A stretch of DNA of 64,000 nucleotides, taken from contig DATJQI010000044.1 of assembly GCA_035505915.1 (NCBI GenBank), forward strand, positions 26,866-90,865. Direction: 5' to 3'. This DNA comes from 40CM-2-70-7 sp035505915. GTDB lineage: Bacteria; Gemmatimonadota; Gemmatimonadetes; Gemmatimonadales; GWC2-71-9. Positions 58,301 through 64,000 of the stretch are shown here, piece after piece. The translations under genes and the position numbers were made by a program. Positions within the stretch are counted from its first letter, which is position 1; the number at the start of each line of letters is the position of its first letter. Below the pieces are notes generated by a model. It worked only from the letters and a program-made list of their open reading frames with translations. It was not told the origin of the DNA and did not search any database.

Positions 58301-61300
58301 CGAAGGTCACGGCCTGGCCCAGGACGGGGTTGCCGAACTGGTCGACCACCTTGGCGGCCGGCGCGGAGCCGACGGCGGTCGAGATGGTCGCGGTCTGGCC
58401 GTTGGTGCCCGCGACGATCGAAATCGTCTTGGCCGCCCCGGACGTCGCCGTCGCGCTGAACGGCACCGGCGAGCCGGTGAGCCCGGCGGCCGTCGCGGTC
58501 GCGCCCTGCGGGCCGGCGGTCGTGCCGAGCACGCGGGTCGCGGTGGCGAGGCCGTTCACGCCCGAGATCGAGGACGGCGTGATGCTGCCGCCGCCCGAGA
58601 CGCCCCAGGTGACCGTCGTGCCGGAGACGGCGTTCCCCGCGCGGTCGGTGATCAGGACGGTGTACGCGGTGGGCAGGGTCGCGGCCGCGGTGTCGGTCTG
58701 CGCGTCACCGCCGTTCAACGCGATGTTCGCGGCGTGACCGGCGTTGGTGGTCGTGGTGAAGGTCACCGGGGACCCGACGAGCCCCGCGGCTTTGGCGGTG
58801 TCGGTCACCACGCCGGCGGCGCTGCCCAGGACGCGGGTCGCCGTGGCGATGCCCTGCGCGTTGGTGGTGGAGCCGGTCGGCGTCAGCGAACCCGCGCCGC
58901 CCGCCGCCCACGTCACCGTCACGCCGGAGATCGGATTGCCGAAGGTGTCCGTGACCTTGACCGAGTCCAGGACCCCCAGGGTCGCGCCGATGGTGTCGCT
59001 CTGCGCCGCGAGGCCCAGGCGGGCGATGGTCGTCGCCGAGCCGCCGGTGCCGGTGGCGAAGAAGAGCAGCGGGGACCCGGTGAGCCCGGCCGAGGTCGCT
59101 GTGAGGGTGTCGGGGCCCGCCGTGGTGCCCAGCTGCCAGCCGCCGACCGTCGCGATACCGGAGGCGTTCGTGCTCTGCGAGCCGCTCGTGACCGTGCCGC
59201 TCCGGGCCGTGGACGCGAACGTCACCGAGGTCCCCGAGACGGGATTGCCGTAGGCGTCGGTCACGAGCACCGACGGCGCGGTGGCGACGGCGGTGTTCAC
59301 GGTGGCCGTCTGGCCGTTCCCGCCGTTCACTCCGATCACCTTGGCGTTCCCGTGTGTCGCCGTGGCGCTGAACGCGACCGGCGACCCGGCCAGCCCGCCC
59401 ACCGCCGCCTGCGCGGTCTGTACCTCGGCCGTATCGCCCAGCACCCACTGCGCGACCGCGATGCCCTGACCGTTCGTCAGCGAGCTGGCGGTGATGTTGC
59501 CGTGGCCCTTCGTGACCGTCCACGTCACGCTGACGTTCCCCACCGGGTTCGACCCGACGTCGGTCACCAGCACCGAGTCGAGGCGGGGGAGCGTGGACCG
59601 GACGGTGTCGGTCTGGTTGTTGCCGCCGGCGAGCGCGATGGTGGTCGCCGAGCCGCTGTTGCCGAAGTCGATGAAGAGGAAGGGACTCCCCGTCAGGCCG
59701 GCGGACGTCGCGACGACGGTATCGGGACCCGCCGTGGAGCCCAGGGTCCAGGTGGACAGCGTCGCGATTCCTGAAGCATTGGTCGACTGCGCGGTGCCGG
59801 TGATCGCGCCATTGCGCGCGCCACCCGCGCCGAGGGCGAAGTTGACCGTCACGCCGGCCACCGGGTTGCCGAACTGGTCGGTCACCTTGGCGCCCGGGGT
59901 GACGCCGACCGGAGTGCTGATCGTGGCCGCCTGGCCGTTGGTGCCGGCCGCCGCGGCGAGGATCTTGGCGGCTCCGTGGGTGGCCGTCGCGCTGAAGCTC
60001 ACCGGAGAGCCGGCGAGACCGGTCACCGTCGCCGTCGCGCCCTGTGCGCCCGCCGTGGTCCCGAGGACCCGCGTCGCGCCGGCGACCCCGTTGGCCCCCG
60101 TGATCGAGCTGGGCGTGATGCTCCCGCCGCCCGTCACGCCCCAGGTCACGGTCACGCCCGCCACCGGATTCCCCACGCGGTCCTTCACCGTATCCGTATA
60201 GGCGATCGCGAGCGTCGCTCCGACCGTATCGGTCTGGGCGTCACCGGCGCCCTTCACGATGGACGCCGCGGCCCCGACCGTCGTCGTGACCGAGAACGTG
60301 ATGGGCGATCCCGTGAGCCCCGCGGCTTTCGCGGTATCGGCCGTGACGCCGGGGACGGTGCCGAGCACGCGAGTGGCCGTCGCGATGCCGGCCGCGTTGG
60401 TCGTGGCGCCGCCCGGCGTCAACGTGCCGGCGCCGCCCGCCGCCCACGTCACCGTCGTCCCGGCCACCGGGTTTCCGAACTGGTCGGTCACCTTGACCGA
60501 GTCGGGGATCGGCAGGGAGGCGCCGATGGTGTCGGACTGGCCCGCCGAGCCGAGACGCGCGATGGTCTTCGCGGCGCCGGCCGTCACCGTGGCCGTGAAG
60601 GTCACGGGGGCCGCCGTACCCGCGGTGGCGGTGAGCGAATCGGTCTTGGCCGCGGTGCCCAGGGTCCAGGAGCCCAGGGTCGCGATGCCGCCCGCGGTGG
60701 TGGTCGGAGTGCCGCCGCCCACGCTGCCGCTCGCCGCGCCGACCGGGGCGAAGGTCACCGTGACCCCCGGCACCGGGTTGTTGAACTGATCCTTCACCAG
60801 TACCGAGAGCGCCGTGCCGACCGCGGTTCCGGCCGCGCCGGTCTGGCCGTCACCCGCATTCTTGGTGACGCTCGCGGGGGCGCCCGCCGTGGCCGTCGCC
60901 GTGAAGGTGACGGGCGAGCCTCCCAGGGAGCCGGACGTCGCCGTGGCCGTTTGCGCGCCGGCCGTGTCGCCGAGCACCCACTGGGCGGTGGCGATGCCGT
61001 TGGCGTTCGTGATCGAGCTGGCCGTGATGTTGCCGCCGCCCTTCGTCACCGCCCAGGTGACCGTCACGCCGCTCACCGGGTTCAAGACCGCGTCGGTCAC
61101 GAGCACCGAATCGAGCCGGGGCAGGGTGCCCTTCACCGTGTCGGTCTGCGCGTTGCCGCCCGCCGCGCTGATCAACGCGGCGGAGCCGGTGGTGCCGTTG
61201 TCGACGAAGACCGCCGGGGAGCCGGTCAGTCCCGCGACCGTGGCGGTCACGGTGTCGGGGCCGGTGGTCGGACCCAGGGTCCAGGTGGTCAACGTCGCGA

Positions 61301-63995
61301 CGCCGGACGCGTTGGTGGCCGGCGTGGAACCGGTGATGGACCCGTTCCGCGCGCCGCCCGCGCCCAGGGCGAACGTCACCGTCACGCCCGACACCGGATT
61401 TGCGAACTGGTCGGTGACTTTCACCGCGGGCGTGGTGGCCACCGCGGTGCCGGCGGAGGCGCTCTGCCCGCTGGTGCCGGCCACGATCGCCAGGGTCTTC
61501 GCGTTGCCGTGGGTCGCCGTGGCCGAGAAGCTCGTGGGCGATCCGGCGAGCCCCGCGGCGGTGCCGGTGGCGGTCTGCGGGCCCGCGGTGGTGCCCAGCG
61601 TCCGGGTGGCCGTCGCCGCGCCGTTGGCGCCCGAGAGGGAGCTGGCCGTGATGTTGCCGCCCCCCGCCGCCGCCCAGGTCACCGTGACGCCCGCGACCGG
61701 GTTGCCGGCGCGGTCCTTCACGGTGTCGGCGTACGCGACGGGCAGGGTCGCGCCGACGGTGTCGGTCTGGAGGTCACCCGCGCCCTTTACCAAGGTCGCG
61801 GCGTGGCCGGGGTTGGTGGTCACGCTGAACTGCGCCGGCGATCCGGCGAGCCCCGCGGACGTGGCCTGGTCGGTCACGGTGCCGGGGGTGGTGCCGAGGA
61901 CTCGAACGGCGGTCGCGTACCCGGAGGCGTTGGTGGTGGCGCCCCCCGGCGTCAGTGAGCCGCCCCCGCCCGCGGTCCAGGTGACCGTCGTCCCGGCCAC
62001 CGGGTTCCCGAGCGCGTCGGTCACCTGCACGGTGTCGGTCGGCAGGGTGGCGCCGATCGTGTCGGTCCGGCTGGCGGCGCTGATGCGCACCAGATTCGCC
62101 GGCGGGCCGGCCACCGCGGTGGCCGTGAACGTCAGGACCGGCAGGCCCGAGACGGTGGCGGATAAGGAATTGGGGCCCGGGAGGGACCCCAATTGCCAGC
62201 TGCCCACGGCCGCGACGCCGGCCGCGTTCGTGATCGGTGTGCCGCCCGTGAGGCTCCCGCCGCCCCCGGTCACGGCGAACGTGACCGTCACGCCGGACAC
62301 CGGGTTGCCGAAGGCGTCCTTCACGATCACCGACGGCGCCGTGTCCACCGCGCCGCCCGCCGCGTGGGTCTGGGCGTCGCCGCCGTTCTTGGCGGCGGTC
62401 GTGGCGACGCCGGCGCTCGCCGTGACCACGAAGATCACGGGCGATCCGGCGAGCGTCCCCGACGTCGCCGTCAGGGTATCGATCCGCGCGAGCGTCGCGA
62501 GCTTGAAGCTTCCCACCGTCGCGATGCCGCCCGCGCCGGTCGTCACCACGCCGCCCGTGACCGTCCCGTTCGAGGCCGTCGCGGCGAAGGTCACACCCAC
62601 GCCCGCCACGGGGTTGCCGAACTGGTCGGTCACGAGCACCGCGGGGGCGGGGCTCACGTTCGTGTTCACCGTGCCCGTGGTGCCGCCGGCGCTCTTGGCG
62701 ATGGTCGCGGCCGCGCCGGACTGGGCGGTGGCCGTGAAGATCGCGGGAGACGCGACGCCGGCGACCGACGCGGTCAGCGTGTCGGTGCGGGCCGTGGTGC
62801 CCAGGGTCCAGGAGCCGACCGATGCGGTGCCCTGGGCGCCGGTGACCGGCGTGCTCCCGGTGATCGAGCCGTTGGCGCCCCCGGCCGCGAAGGTCACGGT
62901 CGCGCCCGGCACCGGGTTGCCGAACCGGTCGCGCACCGTCACCGTGGGCGCGTTGGGCAGGAGCGTGGCGACCGCGGCCGTCTGCGCGTCACCGGCGGTC
63001 TTCTGGATCTGCGCCGCCGCCGCCGGCCTGGCGGTGGCGGTGAAGGTGACCGGGGGCAGGGCGCCCGCCGTGGCGGTGAGCGTATCCACCTTGGCGGCCG
63101 TGTCGAGCGTCCACGACCCGAGGGTCGCGACGCCGGCGGCGTTGGTGGTCGGCGTCGGGCCCGTGAGCGCGCCGTTGCCGGCCGCCACCGCGAACGTCAC
63201 CGCCACGCCGGCGACCGGGTTGCCGAACTGGTCCTTCACGGTCACCGCGGGCGCCAGAGGCACCGCGGTCTGTACCACGACCGACTGCGTGTCGCCCGCG
63301 GTCTTGGTCGCCGACGTCGGCGTGCCGGCCGAGAGCGTCAGCGTCACCTTGATCGACTGGGGATTGTTCGACGCCTTCGCGGCCGTCACCGGCACCGTCG
63401 CCGTATAGGTCCCGATCGGGAACGTGTCGATGGTAACGGAGAACGTGAGCGTGTCGGGCGCGGTGCTCGCCGACTCGATGACCGAAAGCCAGCCGGTGTC
63501 GGGTCCGACGTAGACCGGAGATCCGGGAGTGAGTCCGGTGAGGATCCCGGGCGACCCGTTGGTGATGATGATCTGTTTCGTGGCCGGGGTCGGCCCCTTC
63601 GCGATGGCGCCGAAGGCGAGACTGTCCGCCGAAAGCGCGATGACGGCGGGCGGGGTGACGGTCACGACGGCGCTGGCGGTCTTGCCGCCCGCGGACGCGG
63701 TGACGGTCGCGGTGCCGACGGCCAGCGAGATCAGGTGGCCGTCCGCGGTGATCTCCACGACCGACGCGTTGCTCGTGGTCCACGTGATCTTCTCGCCGAT
63801 GTACTTCACGCCTCGGCTGTCCGTGGCGACGCCCTCCAGCAGGATCGTGTCCCCCACCGGCATCGCCACCGTGTCGGGCTCGATGGACAGGATGGCCACG
63901 TCCTTCGGTCCGATCAGGGTGTCCGTGGTGCAGGCGAAAAGCACCACGGTGGCCAGGGCCACGAGCAGGGGGACGCGCGAGCGGCGTTCGATCAC
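55314..63995 (-). CDS. Giant Ig-repeat lipoprotein with C-terminal cytochrome-c-like domain
   Basis: 2893 residues. From GTG 63995 it begins VIERRSRVPLLVALATVVLFAC, a lipoprotein signal (lipobox LFAC). The frame is open to the window end, so a start just outside cannot be excluded. Residues about 30-110 are a Big_2-type Ig domain (DTILLEGVATDSRGVKY, ITWTTSNASVVEI). About 25 Big_1-type modules of about 100 residues follow, each with DQFGNPVAGVTVTF-like and TNASGIATVGSWTLG-like segments; fifteen of them form three copies of a five-module super-repeat. Module 23-24 regions carry Cys pairs (SITACASSCSAG, SMTACSTSCVVG). The last about 105 residues contain TCTTSGCHSW (C-x4-C-H) and QMPPT, followed by a helix ending in KVVRAWIENGAANN, a cytochrome-c-like heme domain. 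Role inferred: surface or periplasmic redox-capped adhesin. Confidence 0.87.
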   Translation of the reverse strand: MIERRSRVPLLVALATVVLFACTTDTLIGPKDVAILSIEPDTVAMPVGDTILLEGVATDSRGVKYIGEKITWTTSNASVVEITADGHLISLAVGTATVTASAGGKTASAVVTVTPPAVIALSADSLAFGAIAKGPTPATKQIIITNGSPGILTGLTPGSPVYVGPDTGWLSVIESASTAPDTLTFSVTIDTFPIGTYTATVPVTAAKASNNPQSIKVTLTLSAGTPTSATKTAGDTQSVVVQTAVPLAPAVTVKDQFGNPVAGVAVTFAVAAGNGALTGPTPTTNAAGVATLGSWTLDTAAKVDTLTATAGALPPVTFTATARPAAAAQIQKTAGDAQTAAVATLLPNAPTVTVRDRFGNPVPGATVTFAAGGANGSITGSTPVTGAQGTASVGSWTLGTTARTDTLTASVAGVASPAIFTATAQSGAAATIAKSAGGTTGTVNTNVSPAPAVLVTDQFGNPVAGVGVTFAATASNGTVTGGVVTTGAGGIATVGSFKLATLARIDTLTATSGTLAGSPVIFVVTASAGVATTAAKNGGDAQTHAAGGAVDTAPSVIVKDAFGNPVSGVTVTFAVTGGGGSLTGGTPITNAAGVAAVGSWQLGSLPGPNSLSATVSGLPVLTFTATAVAGPPANLVRISAASRTDTIGATLPTDTVQVTDALGNPVAGTTVTWTAGGGGSLTPGGATTNASGYATAVRVLGTTPGTVTDQATSAGLAGSPAQFSVTTNPGHAATLVKGAGDLQTDTVGATLPVAYADTVKDRAGNPVAGVTVTWAAAGGGNITASSLSGANGAATATRTLGTTAGPQTATGTAAGLAGSPTSFSATATHGNAKTLAIVAGTSGQSASAGTAVATTPAVKVTDQFANPVSGVTVTFALGAGGARNGSITGSTPATNASGVATLTTWTLGPTTGPDTVTATVAGLTGSPAVFVDNGTTGSAALISAAGGNAQTDTVKGTLPRLDSVLVTDAVLNPVSGVTVTWAVTKGGGNITASSITNANGIATAQWVLGDTAGAQTATATSGSLGGSPVTFTATATAGAPASVTKNAGDGQTGAAGTAVGTALSVLVKDQFNNPVPGVTVTFAPVGAASGSVGGGTPTTTAGGIATLGSWTLGTAAKTDSLTATAGTAAPVTFTATVTAGAAKTIARLGSAGQSDTIGASLPIPDSVKVTDQFGNPVAGTTVTWAAGGAGTLTPGGATTNAAGIATATRVLGTVPGVTADTAKAAGLTGSPITFSVTTTVGAAASIVKGAGDAQTDTVGATLAIAYTDTVKDRVGNPVAGVTVTWGVTGGGSITPSSITGANGVAGATRVLGTTAGAQGATATVTGLAGSPVSFSATATHGAAKILAAAAGTNGQAATISTPVGVTPGAKVTDQFGNPVAGVTVNFALGAGGARNGAITGTAQSTNASGIATLSTWTLGSTAGPDTVVATSAGLTGSPFLFIDFGNSGSATTIALAGGNNQTDTVRSTLPRLDSVLVTDVGSNPVGNVSVTWTVTKGHGNITASSLTNGQGIAVAQWVLGDTAEVQTAQAAVGGLAGSPVAFSATATHGNAKVIGVNGGNGQTATVNTAVATAPSVLVTDAYGNPVSGTSVTFASTARSGTVTSGSQSTNASGIATVGGWQLGTTAGPDTLTATSAGLTGSPLLFFATGTGGSATTIARLGLAAQSDTIGATLGVLDSVKVTDTFGNPISGVTVTWAAGGAGSLTPTGSTTNAQGIATATRVLGSAAGVVTDTAKAAGLVGSPVTFTTTTNAGHAANIALNGGDAQTDTAAATLPTAYTVLITDRAGNAVSGTTVTWGVSGGGSITPSSISGVNGLATATRVLGTTAGPQGATATAAGLTGSPVPFSATATSGAAKTISIVAGTNGQTATISTAVGSAPAAKVVDQFGNPVLGQAVTFALGAGGARNGSLTAPTAPTTNAGGIATVGGWTLGSHAGPDTVTATAAGLTGSPLTYVDNGTAGAAATIALAGGNNQTDTVRATLARLDSVLVTDAGANPVSGVTVTWTVTKGAGAVTPSSITDVNGIATAQWTLGDTAEVQTVTAASGSLGGSPVTFSATATHGNAKIVALNAGGAQTDTVGATLPIAPSVLVTDAYGNPVPGVGVTFAVTAGGGGLTGGTPVTNASGIAAVGSWTLGTAAVTNTMTATSGGLTGSPVTINATATAGNPKFMTVNAGNNQTAQVNALLPTAPAVLVTDANLNPVANVAVFFTVNSGNGSLVGNSPTTNASGIATLGSWQLSAVAKVDTLTASSAGLTNVPFVATAMAGPAANLVKFSGDAQTDSVGTKLNALVVKITDAGGNPVSGATVNWLVTSGSAALSSASSLTDTAGLAADTATFGTTAGGVSIQASSGVLTPVSFSETATPGNPTSMSKFAGDGQSATVNTTVSTAPAVKVVDQFGNPVSGVSITFAPPVNHGSVTGGLATTGVNGVATVGSWTLDSVAGANTLTATSGPALAGSPAAFSATGNAGAVSASKSSLVAGTASITACASSCSAGTTASTLTVTAVDQFNNPVNGAAVTFASTGSSNTFTPSASGNTNASGVLAVTYNSSKAEAKTLSVTAGGVGVTQTQGVTVNPAAVDLTQSTVAVSSASMTACSTSCVVGSTAVNVTVTVKDAFGNVRPGSAVTISATGSGNTITNPSGTTDVNGQWIGTYNSTSAAAHTVSATANFSTIVQTQTETVNHAAATTAAISSGNGQTARVGVGVGTKPAVLITDAFGNVVPSVTVTFSITGGGGSATGTTPTTNASGIATLTSWTMGSANADASNGTMSNTMNASASGTNTVTFTDFGIYTFSGDVTPLISTGSTCTTSGCHSWTYANTVGQSSGCGSLPTLILTGGGAAAATSSDLYNKLASGSPTCGGAQMPPTASGYTLFTAAQLKVVRAWIENGAANN
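57510..62120 (-). repeat. Three tandem copies of a five-Ig-module super-repeat
   Basis: Within the giant Ig gene, modules 5-9, 10-14 and 15-19 (counted from the N-terminus) align position for position. For example the GAGGARNG signature recurs near 61360, 59830 and 58290 (spacing about 1.53 kb), and the LPRLDSVLVTD/LARLDSVLVTD module follows each time. Boundaries are approximate. Confidence 0.8.
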
Positions 63996-64000
63996 TTGAT

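Noticed and set aside
55947..59774. A plus-strand open frame of about 1275 codons antisense to the giant Ig gene
   Set aside because: Low-complexity Arg/Gly/Ala composition mirroring the opposite-strand repeats; no recognisable protein.

Overview
This window is high-GC chromosomal DNA from a free-living diderm bacterium. The gene content points to Gemmatimonadota or a close relative: an MglA-type GTPase with a roadblock partner beside recR, a bacillithiol deacetylase, many exported lipoproteins and beta-rich outer-membrane proteins, giant Ig-repeat lipoproteins, DUF423, DinB-like and creatininase genes. No database search was possible, so the phylum is inferred. I saw no rRNA, tRNA, CRISPR array, insertion sequence or prophage. 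No gap between genes exceeds about 215 bp.

Layout. 1-498 is the tail of an Ig-like protein. 652-3746 (+) encodes a response regulator, a HEAT-repeat membrane protein and a processive family-2 glycosyltransferase. 3766-12098 (+) is a housekeeping run: dnaX, ybaB, recR, roadblock, mglA, pgsA, cinA, an alpha/beta hydrolase, grpE and dnaJ. 12095-18694 (-) is a tightly overlapping run: an aminotransferase with an exported-type leader, two small lipoproteins, DinB, a holin-like membrane protein, DUF423, two GT87-like membrane proteins and a D-threonine aldolase/D-serine dehydratase-like enzyme. 18791-31474 (-) reads as one long transcription unit closed by a terminator at 18738-18766. It runs TolC, membrane fusion protein, one MacB-type ATPase, four permeases in B-A-B-A order, bshB1, cysteine desulfurase, mnmA and a lipoprotein. 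31624-32981 (-) holds a hypothetical protein and a creatininase-like amidohydrolase, divergent from a very large NtrY-like histidine kinase (32934-36971, +). 37071-46986 (+) encodes a beta-rich exported protein, a small lipoprotein and a 2644-residue surface protein made of Ig modules, a beta-helix and a beta-propeller. 47012-48824 carries ispG and an RDD protein, convergent with csaA. 49440-55162 holds an outer-membrane protein behind a sigma-54-type promoter, a DsrE-like exported protein, a DUF1579 protein, a second DinB protein, comM and another outer-membrane protein. 55314-63995 (-) is a 2893-residue Ig-repeat lipoprotein ending in a cytochrome-c-like domain.

The strongest regulatory signals are an exact sigma-54 -24/-12 element at 49394-49408 preceded by a tandem 15-bp repeat; two dyads of form GTGAC-N4-GTCAC at 36973 and 38975, the second an exact CRP-type TGTGA-N6-TCACA; and a recurring TANNNT hexamer 6-9 nt before start codons that lack a Shine-Dalgarno sequence, as expected of leaderless transcripts. 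The two convergent gaps that have a terminator hairpin both nest it inside a longer inverted repeat. The largest protein contains three tandem copies of a five-Ig-module super-repeat.
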